From an uncultured Muribaculaceae bacterium (GTDB taxonomy: Bacteria; Bacteroidota; Bacteroidia; Bacteroidales; Muribaculaceae), in contig CAJTZQ010000016.1 in the NCBI GenBank assembly GCA_910583795.1, positions 1-54,588 on the forward strand: a stretch of DNA of 54,588 nucleotides, read 5' to 3'. The translations under genes were made by a program, and so were the position numbers. Within the stretch, counting starts at the first letter, position 1. Each line of letters begins with the position of its first letter. Positions 8,073 to 15,717 of the stretch are shown in pieces. Under the pieces are notes generated by a model. The model was not told the origin of the DNA and did no database searches. It saw only the letters and a program-made list of their open reading frames with translations.

Positions 8073-8126
8073 GGTATTGGGTATAGGATATTATTTGGGT
8101 AATAAAGTATTAAACAACAGAAAGAT

Positions 8127-9239
8127 ATGTTTTCGATTCCGCTTATAAATCCGATATTCCGTATGGTGATGCGGATTGTGTCGATTGTGATTTTTCTCCT
8201 CACCATTTTATCGGCTTACGGAGGTAAATGCAATCCGGAATATCTGACTATCCCGGCTATATTGTGTCTTGCTTTGCCTTATTTGGCAACTCTCACCATT
8301 TTGCTGACAATTTTTTGGCTATTAACCAAGAGAATTTTCTTTACAGCTCTCGGAGTCCTTACAATCGTGGCATGTATGGGGCCGTTGTCGCAGGCGATGC
8401 CATTGAGTTTCCCTAAAAAAGCAGAACCCGGACAGACCACTTTCAAGATAATATCATGGAATGTGCTTCACACGGACGACATAAGAGACAAGGATTCCCA
8501 TACGAACCGCGCGGTGGAATATATGGTCAATTCAGACGCTGACGTGATTTGCCTTGCAGAACTTGACAATTTCAGTTCAAAAGAATTAAAAAATGCAAGC
8601 CCGGCATTGATCGACAGCCTTATACGGAAATATCCATTTCGTGCCGGGCTTTCATCCACAGATATAAAAGTGCTTTCAAAATATCCTGTTGACCGCGCCG
8701 GACATTCATTGAGCGAAGGTAACCGCCATCGTTTCGACTTTTTCAAGATTAACTTTCCGGGAGGAAAGATACTCAATGTAGGGATGGTGCATCTTTATTC
8801 ATACGATCTTTCGGAAGAGGAGAGGAATGTAGTGAAGGAAATGAAGACAGTAAACGGTGCGAAAGCGAGCGTGAAGGAATTTAAGGGAACGATATTGTCC
8901 AAACTCAGGAACGCTTTCCGACAACGAGCCACAAATGCCCGCGATTTGCGCGATGCTATTGATCAGATCCGCCCTACGTCGCCTTTGATTGTATGTGGCG
9001 ATTTCAATGATGTGCCGGCATCGTGGACCTACAATCTTGTGAGGGGAGAAGACATGAAGGATGCATATGCGGAGACTAATCTCGGTTTTACATGGACATA
9101 TAATCTTCATGCATTCTATTTCCATATCGATCAGATGCTTTATCGCGGACCTCTTGAGGCATTAAGCCTTAAGGTTGGAAAAATCAATACTTCCGACCAT
9201 TATCCCCTCGTGGGGGAATTTGCTTTTACAAATAATTAA
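8127..9239 (+). CDS. Membrane-anchored endonuclease/exonuclease/phosphatase (EEP) family protein
   Basis: 370 residues. The first 95 residues hold about three membrane helices. A catalytic EEP domain follows: KIISWNVLHTDD, then LAELDN (metal-binding Glu), CGDFNDVP and a final SDHYPLVGEF, which are the signature motifs of DNase I-like metal-dependent phosphodiesterases. The family cleaves nucleic acids, inositol phosphates or sphingomyelin, so the substrate cannot be deduced. The fold is probably outside the inner membrane. It follows the two rhomboid genes with the tandem repeat between them. Confidence 0.9.
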   Translation: MFSIPLINPIFRMVMRIVSIVIFLLTILSAYGGKCNPEYLTIPAILCLALPYLATLTILLTIFWLLTKRIFFTALGVLTIVACMGPLSQAMPLSFPKKAEPGQTTFKIISWNVLHTDDIRDKDSHTNRAVEYMVNSDADVICLAELDNFSSKELKNASPALIDSLIRKYPFRAGLSSTDIKVLSKYPVDRAGHSLSEGNRHRFDFFKINFPGGKILNVGMVHLYSYDLSEEERNVVKEMKTVNGAKASVKEFKGTILSKLRNAFRQRATNARDLRDAIDQIRPTSPLIVCGDFNDVPASWTYNLVRGEDMKDAYAETNLGFTWTYNLHAFYFHIDQMLYRGPLEALSLKVGKINTSDHYPLVGEFAFTNN

Positions 9240-9257
9240 CCCTTAATATCTTTTGAA

Positions 9258-11372
9258 ATGAAGAAATTAATTTTATCATCAGCCGTAGCTTTAATAATGG
9301 GCTCGGGACTAACACCACCAGTCATGGCAGACACACATGTCAACCCTTTTTTGAGTGAATACACCAATAAATACAAGATTCCTCCATTCGAGGACATCAA
9401 GATTTCTGACTTTATACCTGCCATAAAGGCTGGAATCGAGGAGCAGAAAGGAAACATGTTTGCAATCACGGCTAACCGTGCGACGCCGGATTTTGAAAAT
9501 ACAATCCTCCCTCTTGAAAATCTTTCACCTATATTAGACAGGGTTTCAAGCGTCTTTTACCATTATGACAGCGCACTCTCAACAGAGGAGTTCGCCACTA
9601 TGGCAGACGAAGCAATACCATTGCTCAACGAGGCTTCAAACCAGTTGAATCTTAACGAACAACTTTTCCAGAAGATCAAATATGTGTATGACAACCGTGA
9701 TAAGCAAGGTCTTAATGCAGTTCAGAAAAGAGTAGTTGAGAAATACTATAAAGAATTTGTGGAGCGAGGTGCAGCGCTTCCCGCTGATAAAAAAGAGCAG
9801 CTTGTAAAGGTAAATGACGAGCTTTCCAAACTTTTCATTCAGTATAACAAAAATCTTCTTAATGCTACAAATTCATTCTTTATCACAGTATATGACAAAG
9901 AAGATCTTTCCGGTCTTCCGGAATCGTCAATAGCCCAGGCAGCCGAGGAGGCAAAGGCACGTGGGCTTGACGGACTCTGGGTGTTTACCCTTCACGGACC
10001 GAGCAGACTTCCGGTGCTTCAGAATGCCGACAACAGAGGTCTAAGAGAGGCAATATATAAAGGTTACACCAATCTTGCTTCATACGGAGACTGCAACAAC
10101 TATCCGGTGATTGAAAAGATTGTTAAGCTCCGTGCCGAGAAGGCAAAAATCATGGGCTTTGACAATTTTGCCCAGATGATGACCTCCCGCGTCATGGCTA
10201 AGACCCCGGAAGCAGCCACAAACCTGTTGCTTCAAGTGTTTGAGCCGGCTGTAAAGAGAAGTCATGAAGAGGTTGCCGACATGCAGGCGATTGTAGATGC
10301 GGAAAATGGTGGTTTCAAGATTGCTCCCTGGGATTACTATTATTATGCCGGGAAAGTCAAGAAACAGAAATATGATCTTGACGAATCGGAGGTACGCCCT
10401 TATTTCTCCCTCGACAATGTGCTTAAAGGACTTTTCGGGGCAGCTGAAAAACTTTATGGAATCAAGATGATTCCCATGCCTGATGCTCCAAAATATATGA
10501 ATGAGGTAAATGTCTATGAGGTAGTCGACTCCAAGACAGGAGAGCATGTGGCAGTATTCATGACAGACTATTTCCCTCGTGCATCAAAGCGTCAGGGAGC
10601 CTGGATGGAGCAGATTCAGAGTTGCGGACTTTATGAAGATGGCAACCGTCGTCCTATAGTCTACAACGTAGGTAATTTCACACGTCCTGCCGGGGATGCG
10701 CCTGCACTTCTTACAATAGATGAAGTTGAAACAACATTCCACGAATTCGGACATGCTCTTCAGGGTATACTTTCACGCGCTCCTTATCGTTCGATTGCAG
10801 GCACAAACGTAGATAGGGACTATGTAGAACTTTGTTCGCAGATTAATGAACATTGGGCATTCGAACCGGAAGTGCTCAAGACTTACGCACGCCATTATAA
10901 GACAGGCGAAATTATTCCTGACGAGCTGATTAAAAAACTTCAGGAATCATCAAAATTCAATCAAGGTTTCGTGACCACAGAGCTCGCAGGCGCCGCTCTT
11001 CTTGATTTGGAATGGGGCAAGATAGATGGCAACGGCATCGATGTCCCTTCATTTGAGGCACAGGTGACTAAGAAAATCGGTATGCCGGAGGAGATTACAT
11101 ATCGTTATCGCTCACCGTATTTCAAGCATATCTTCGGAGATGACGGTTATGCATCAGGATATTACACGTATCTTTGGGCACAGGTGCTTGAGGCAGACGC
11201 CTGGGAATTGTTTAAAGAGAAGGGTATCTTCGACAAGAAGACAGCAGCTTCTTTCAAGAAAAATATACTTGAAAGCGGCGACACCGAAGACCCGATGGTT
11301 CTCTTCAAGCGTTTCCGCGGACATGAACCGGATGCCAAGGCGCTTCTCCGTCTTCGCGGCTTTGAAAAATGA
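9258..11372 (+). CDS. M3 family zinc metallopeptidase (peptidyl-dipeptidase Dcp-like)
   Basis: A 704-residue zinc peptidase of the thimet oligopeptidase/Dcp family, which trims short peptides. The zinc site is HEFGH at residues 495-499, with the third ligand probably Glu in DYVELCSQ some 25-30 residues later. The N terminus (MKKLILSSAVALIMGSG to PPVMADTHVNPF) is a signal peptide, so this copy is exported, probably to the periplasm. The length and the C-terminal YASGYYTYLWAQVLEADAW block are typical of the family. It begins 18 nt after the EEP gene stop and may be co-transcribed with it. A hairpin repeat follows at 11378. Confidence 0.95.
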   Translation: MKKLILSSAVALIMGSGLTPPVMADTHVNPFLSEYTNKYKIPPFEDIKISDFIPAIKAGIEEQKGNMFAITANRATPDFENTILPLENLSPILDRVSSVFYHYDSALSTEEFATMADEAIPLLNEASNQLNLNEQLFQKIKYVYDNRDKQGLNAVQKRVVEKYYKEFVERGAALPADKKEQLVKVNDELSKLFIQYNKNLLNATNSFFITVYDKEDLSGLPESSIAQAAEEAKARGLDGLWVFTLHGPSRLPVLQNADNRGLREAIYKGYTNLASYGDCNNYPVIEKIVKLRAEKAKIMGFDNFAQMMTSRVMAKTPEAATNLLLQVFEPAVKRSHEEVADMQAIVDAENGGFKIAPWDYYYYAGKVKKQKYDLDESEVRPYFSLDNVLKGLFGAAEKLYGIKMIPMPDAPKYMNEVNVYEVVDSKTGEHVAVFMTDYFPRASKRQGAWMEQIQSCGLYEDGNRRPIVYNVGNFTRPAGDAPALLTIDEVETTFHEFGHALQGILSRAPYRSIAGTNVDRDYVELCSQINEHWAFEPEVLKTYARHYKTGEIIPDELIKKLQESSKFNQGFVTTELAGAALLDLEWGKIDGNGIDVPSFEAQVTKKIGMPEEITYRYRSPYFKHIFGDDGYASGYYTYLWAQVLEADAWELFKEKGIFDKKTAASFKKNILESGDTEDPMVLFKRFRGHEPDAKALLRLRGFEK

Positions 11373-11377
11373 TAATT

Positions 11378-11435
11378 CGTCTTTCGCTTTGCGAAAGACG
11401 AGGGTTCAGGGGGTTATAGTGTTAAAGGGTTAACC
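11378..11435 (+). repeat. Intergenic hairpin repeat, copy 2
   Basis: A 10-bp perfect stem (CGTCTTTCGC, TTT, GCGAAAGACG; 11378-11400) is followed by AGGGTTCAGGGGGTTATAGT and GTTAAAGGGTTAACCTT. This matches copy 1 at 966-1025 outside the stem, while the stem differs at three positions with compensating changes. It begins 5 bp after the M3 peptidase stop. Confidence 0.75.
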
Positions 11436-11512
11436 TTCAATTTGAAAAGGTTATCTAATTATAATCCCTTTAAGTTTTAAGTGAGTTTGTAAAACTTACT
11501 AAATAATGCATG

Positions 11513-11545
11513 GGCGCGACAACTGTGGAAATAAGTTGTCGCGCC
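11513..11545. repeat. 12-bp perfect inverted repeat upstream of ribD
   Basis: GGCGCGACAACT (11513-11524) and AGTTGTCGCGCC (11534-11545) flank a 9-nt loop. No long T-tract follows, so it could be a weak terminator for the peptidase transcript, a ribD leader element or a REP-like repeat. It is immediately followed by the AAAAGTAGACATACTCTAAG motif. Confidence 0.6.
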
Positions 11546-11577
11546 TATTTAAAAGTAGACATACTCTAAGATTGATT

Positions 11578-12525
11578 ATGATGGATGAAAAATATATGAG
11601 ACGGGCATTACAGCTTGCCAAGGGAGGAGAGGGGAGAGTCGCCCCTAATCCCATGGTGGGTGCGGTTGTAGTTGCTGACGGTAGAATAATCGGCGAAGGA
11701 TTTCACCGTACATACGGGGGACCGCACGCAGAGGTGAATGCAATAGCGTCGGTAAAAGAGGAGGACAGGCACCTTCTTAAAGAATCGACTATTTATGTGA
11801 CACTTGAACCTTGCTCCCATTATGGCAAAACACCTCCGTGCTCAAAACTTATCATCGAGACAGGAATTCCCCGCGTTGTGATTGGAGCCCCCGACCCAAA
11901 TCCACTGGTTGCCGGAAGGGGTGTGAAAATGATGAGAGAGGCAGGGATTGAAGTTACAGAAAATGTTTTGAAAGAAGAATGTTTTGAGATCAACAAGCGA
12001 TTTATGACGGCACACACGACCGTGCGTCCCTGGATTCAATTGAAATGGGCTCAGAGCGCAGATGGGTTCATAGCGGCATATGATCAGGATGGAAATCTCA
12101 AACCTGTTAAAATTTCTTCATCTCTTTCTTCAGTATGGATGCATCGGGAGCGTGCGAATGTGGAGGCGATAATGGTAGGAAGCAACACGAGAAAAATAGA
12201 TAATCCACGTCTTGATGTGCGTTTTTGGGGCGGGAAAAATCCTAAAGTTATTGATTGTAGACATGATATGGATTGTCTGCAGTTTGTTGAGATGCTAAGA
12301 AAAGAAGGAATCACCTCATTGATGGTTGAGGGGGGAGCGAAGTTGCTCCAAAGTTTTATAAAAGATGGACTTTATGACGAAATCAGGGTTGAAGAATCCC
12401 CCAAATTGATAGGTGAAGGGGTAAAGTCGCCGAGACTGCCTGAGGATGTTTATCCTGTGGGGAGGGAAATTTGTCGGGATAATGTCATAACCCTTTACAG
12501 ACGAAGATTGATAAGGGATTTTTAG
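11578..12525 (+). CDS. ribD: Bifunctional riboflavin deaminase/reductase RibD
   Basis: Performs two successive steps of riboflavin synthesis: deamination of the pyrimidine intermediate and NADPH-dependent reduction of its ribosyl side chain. The N-terminal deaminase domain carries the zinc motif HAE (His50, Glu52) and LEPCSHYGKTPPCS (Cys79, Cys88). The C-terminal reductase domain begins near HTTVRPWIQLKWAQSADG and ends with VEGGAKLLQSFI and EESPKLIGEG. The length (about 315 residues) is slightly short but complete. I chose the ATG at 11578 (or 11581), because the upstream extension to 11506 runs through a hairpin. No FMN riboswitch is apparent, and no other rib gene is nearby. Confidence 0.95.
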   Translation: MMDEKYMRRALQLAKGGEGRVAPNPMVGAVVVADGRIIGEGFHRTYGGPHAEVNAIASVKEEDRHLLKESTIYVTLEPCSHYGKTPPCSKLIIETGIPRVVIGAPDPNPLVAGRGVKMMREAGIEVTENVLKEECFEINKRFMTAHTTVRPWIQLKWAQSADGFIAAYDQDGNLKPVKISSSLSSVWMHRERANVEAIMVGSNTRKIDNPRLDVRFWGGKNPKVIDCRHDMDCLQFVEMLRKEGITSLMVEGGAKLLQSFIKDGLYDEIRVEESPKLIGEGVKSPRLPEDVYPVGREICRDNVITLYRRRLIRDF

Positions 12526-12600
12526 ACGTTAAAAAGCACTAAAAAACACTTATTTGTTAAAATGGATGGATTTTCTGCTTAATATTTCGGCAAGAAATAC

Positions 12601-12608
12601 TAATTTTG
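12601..12608 (+). promoter_or_regulatory. -7 box for the DUF6242 gene
   Basis: TAATTTTG followed by CAGATTG matches TAnnTTTG, about 80 nt before the GTG start at 12689. A -33 TTTG at proper spacing is not evident. Confidence 0.45.
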
Positions 12609-12688
12609 CAGATTGTAACAAGTGCATGAACCGTAGACGGCATAAAATATGTGTTGAAACCTCATGCGACTAACCAACTTCAAAAAAA

Positions 12689-14215
12689 GTGAAAAAGACT
12701 TTAAACCGCCGCATACCCTTACTCATCCCGGCATTGATGCTTATGGTGGGAGGAATATCGTCGTGTAATAAATCCACAACGACTGTAGACGACGAGGTCA
12801 CTGTCACCATCTCTAATGTGGCAGTGAAAAGTTTCTCTTTGAAAGCAGATTCAAAGGTAATGGCAAATCTGGATTCTGTTTTCTTCTCCATAGACCTTGA
12901 CAATGGCGTGATCTTCAATGCGGATTCGTTGCCCAAGGGCACAAGTGTAGAGAAACTGATTCCGGTCATTACATTTTCCAGTTCTGTTTCGGAAGCAGAA
13001 ATCAGCATGACAGGAGGGTCGGAGGATGAGAAAAAAGTGAATTATCTTGAAAATCCTTCCGATACAATCGACTTTTCAAGAGATGTCAAGCTAAATGTGA
13101 CGTCTGCCGACGGTACGAACAAATATACCTACCGATTAAAGGTCAACGTGCATAATCTCGATTCAGACTCTTTGATATGGGACAAATTGAGTGAAACAAG
13201 ACTCCCTTCGAGACTTGACAATCCGGTTGCTCAGAAATCTTTGGAAAGAGATGGCATTGTCTACACACTAATCGAGGAAAACGACGGGTCGTATACATGG
13301 GCAACGTCAACATCAATGGAAGATGCCCAATGGGATAAGGTGCAGCTCGATTTGCAATTTATGCCGAATATAGCCAGCCTTGTCAATACGCCGGCCTCAT
13401 TCTGGATTCTTGATGATGATGGAAATCTGTATGAATCGGCTGATGGCAATGAATGGAGTGAGACGGGAGAAAAATGGATCACTCTTATCGGGGCATATAA
13501 CGGCAGTGTGCTTGGAGTTAAAGATGCGGAAGGGACAATGATGCATTGTCACTATCCTGCGTCAGTTTCAATAGAGGACTCCGAAATGGATCCGGATTTT
13601 CCGCTATATAACAGATCGGAATTCCGCACAATTGAAACGAAATGGTCTGGCGACCCCACAGCGTTTTTTGTAGGTGGAGAAACGGCAACAGGAGAGACGT
13701 CTAACCATACATGGGCATTCGACGGCTCAAACTGGGCAACTATCGATGCTCAGTCCACACCGGCGATTGAAGGTGCAACCCTGTTCAAATACATAGTATA
13801 TCGCCGCACATCAAACAATCTCAAGCAGAAAGCTTATGATGCCTGGATATTGATGGGCGGTGTGCTCGAGAACGGAGACTACAACCGTAAGACATACATA
13901 TCGTTTGACAATGGAGTTACATGGAATGCCGGGTCAGACGCCTTGTCTCTTCCCGACAAATTGCCGGGAAGTGTCGGCTCCAATGCCGTGGTGTTGTATT
14001 CTTCGCTTGATGCAGACCTGGCTGATGCATGGAAGAAGGTTGCGACAAAAAGTTTGCCTACGCGTGCAAATCTTTCATATACAATCGACGGATATGACAT
14101 CACCTGGGAATGTCCGTATATATACATGATGGGTGGAGTGACAACTTCGGGAGAACTCTTGGATTCTATTTGGAGAGGAGTTCTCGCCCGGCTTACCTTC
14201 ACTCCAATCATCTGA
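12689..14215 (+). CDS. DUF6242-type lipoprotein
   Basis: A 508-residue lipoprotein with a signal peptide and lipobox (LMVGGISSC; Cys about 26). It starts at GTG 12689 in MKKTLNRRIPLL; no in-frame ATG lies nearby upstream. After the signal is an Ig-like region resembling bacterial DUF4959/DUF6242 N termini (VTVTISNVAVKSFSLKADS onward), then a kelch/beta-propeller-like region rich in FDGSNWATID, SFDNGVTWNAGS and WECPYIYMMGG motifs, suggesting an extracytoplasmic propeller. It precedes the DUF6089-uppS-bamA block, as in other Bacteroidales by my recollection. Function is unknown; a surface or envelope role is inferred. Confidence 0.8.
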   Translation: MKKTLNRRIPLLIPALMLMVGGISSCNKSTTTVDDEVTVTISNVAVKSFSLKADSKVMANLDSVFFSIDLDNGVIFNADSLPKGTSVEKLIPVITFSSSVSEAEISMTGGSEDEKKVNYLENPSDTIDFSRDVKLNVTSADGTNKYTYRLKVNVHNLDSDSLIWDKLSETRLPSRLDNPVAQKSLERDGIVYTLIEENDGSYTWATSTSMEDAQWDKVQLDLQFMPNIASLVNTPASFWILDDDGNLYESADGNEWSETGEKWITLIGAYNGSVLGVKDAEGTMMHCHYPASVSIEDSEMDPDFPLYNRSEFRTIETKWSGDPTAFFVGGETATGETSNHTWAFDGSNWATIDAQSTPAIEGATLFKYIVYRRTSNNLKQKAYDAWILMGGVLENGDYNRKTYISFDNGVTWNAGSDALSLPDKLPGSVGSNAVVLYSSLDADLADAWKKVATKSLPTRANLSYTIDGYDITWECPYIYMMGGVTTSGELLDSIWRGVLARLTFTPII

Positions 14216-14247
14216 AAATATAATCTCTCCTAACGCTTTCTAACCCT

Positions 14248-14937
14248 TTGAACAGACCGCTGATATCAATGGCTATAACTATGACGTCGATTTTATCGAC
14301 ATCGGTTATGGCAAATGCTCAGGAAGATTACCGGTTTGACACCGGAGCGGGTGTTGGCATGACAGGTTATCTTGGGGATGCCAACACTTCAAATCTTTGG
14401 AGCAATCCCTCATGGGATGCCGAGATATTTTTGCGTTACATAGTCAATCCACGTTGGGCTTTGAAGACCAACTTTTATGTGGGCGGCCTTTCCGGCGATT
14501 CATCCGAAATGACCAACGTATTTCCGAATGACAGAACCTATAAGTTCACGACCACATTTTATGAGATTGGAGAGATGGCTGAGTTTAACTTCTTCAACTA
14601 TGGAATTGGAGAGACCTACCGGCATTTAAAAAGGATAACACCTTATATCACGGCAGGAGTCGGCGGAACAATGTGGAAAACTGAAGGGAAGACAAGAGGG
14701 GCATTCACGATACCTTTCGGAATTGGTGTGAAATATAAACCGAGCGAAAGGGTGAATCTCGGCATAGAGTTTTTGATGAAGAAAACGTTCTCAGACAAAC
14801 TCGACGGCAATTATCTTGACGACCCTATGGGAATAGAAAGTTCTTTTATAAAAAATACAGACTGGTATTCCACGCTTACTTTCACAGTGAGCTACGAATT
14901 CAGCAAGCGCTGCGCAACGTGCAACTATAAAGACTGA
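14248..14937 (+). CDS. DUF6089-type outer-membrane beta-barrel protein
   Basis: About 229 residues. A signal peptide (to MANAQ) is followed by alternating hydrophobic/aromatic strands typical of a small eight-stranded barrel (AGVGMTGYLGDANTS, FLRYIVNPRWALKTNFY, ITAGVGGTMWKTEGK) and a C terminus WYSTLTFTVSYEF before a short Cys-containing tail. The start is either TTG at 14248 or ATG at 14269; I prefer TTG because it adds the Arg needed for a normal signal peptide. It lies 32 bp after the DUF6242 gene and 6 bp before uppS, so it is part of the envelope operon. The function is not established. Confidence 0.82.
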   Translation: MNRPLISMAITMTSILSTSVMANAQEDYRFDTGAGVGMTGYLGDANTSNLWSNPSWDAEIFLRYIVNPRWALKTNFYVGGLSGDSSEMTNVFPNDRTYKFTTTFYEIGEMAEFNFFNYGIGETYRHLKRITPYITAGVGGTMWKTEGKTRGAFTIPFGIGVKYKPSERVNLGIEFLMKKTFSDKLDGNYLDDPMGIESSFIKNTDWYSTLTFTVSYEFSKRCATCNYKD

Positions 14938-14943
14938 ATCAAC

Positions 14944-15705
14944 ATGGACGAACTTCAGAAAAAGATATCCAGCCTCGACCATAACCGCATGCCGGTGCAT
15001 GTGGCGATGATTATGGACGGCAACGGAAGATGGGCAAAAAGACAAGGATTCGCCCGAAGCGACGGGCATGCCGAAGGTGTGTCGACTGTGCATAGGGTCA
15101 CCAAACTTTCTTCCGATCTCGGAGTGAAGTATCTAACTTTATACGCTTTCTCAACAGAAAACTGGAACCGCCCTGCAGATGAAGTCGACACGTTGATGTA
15201 TCTGATAGGGTGGGCAATTGAGAGGGAGCTTCCCGAGCTTCTTGAAAACAATGTGCGCATACACCTTCTCGGTGATATCGACAGAATTCCGGAAGAGTCA
15301 AGAAAAAAACTTTTATATGCCCGTGATTCAACAGCCCATTGCACAGGCCTACAGCTGAACATGTGTCTGAGCTACTCGTCGCGCTGGGAGATCACGGAAG
15401 CAGCACGCCGCCTTGCCCGCAAGGCAGCGGCAGGAGAGCTTGACCCTGATTCAATTTCAGAAGAGATGTTTGCTGACAATCTTACCACAGCGGGCATACC
15501 CGATCCGGATCTTCTTATCCGTACAGGAGGAGAAGAAAGAATTTCAAATTATCTCCTGTGGCAGATCGCATACAGTGAGCTATATTTCACCCCAGTGCTC
15601 TGGCCGGATTTCTCGGATGAGGAATATGTGGATGCCATCATCGACTTCCAGAGCCGCGAACGCCGCTATGGAAAGACCAGCGAGCAAGTGCAGAATAACG
15701 AATAA
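14944..15705 (+). CDS. uppS: Undecaprenyl diphosphate synthase (cis-prenyltransferase)
   Basis: Condenses isopentenyl diphosphate onto farnesyl diphosphate to make the C55 carrier lipid for peptidoglycan and surface polysaccharides. The active-site motif is HVAMIMDGNGRWAKRQG, with Asp25 catalytic; later signatures include LTLYAFSTENWNRP and LIRTGGEERISNYLLWQIAYSELYF (RTGGE.R binding the second diphosphate). 253 residues is normal. It lies between DUF6089 and bamA with gaps of only 6 and 12 nt, so translation is probably coupled in one transcript. Confidence 0.98.
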   Translation: MDELQKKISSLDHNRMPVHVAMIMDGNGRWAKRQGFARSDGHAEGVSTVHRVTKLSSDLGVKYLTLYAFSTENWNRPADEVDTLMYLIGWAIERELPELLENNVRIHLLGDIDRIPEESRKKLLYARDSTAHCTGLQLNMCLSYSSRWEITEAARRLARKAAAGELDPDSISEEMFADNLTTAGIPDPDLLIRTGGEERISNYLLWQIAYSELYFTPVLWPDFSDEEYVDAIIDFQSRERRYGKTSEQVQNNE

Positions 15706-15717
15706 CTTATCATCAGG

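Noticed and set aside
11440..11577. FMN riboswitch upstream of ribD
   Set aside because: Only one simple hairpin is present; the multi-helix conserved RFN core is not seen.
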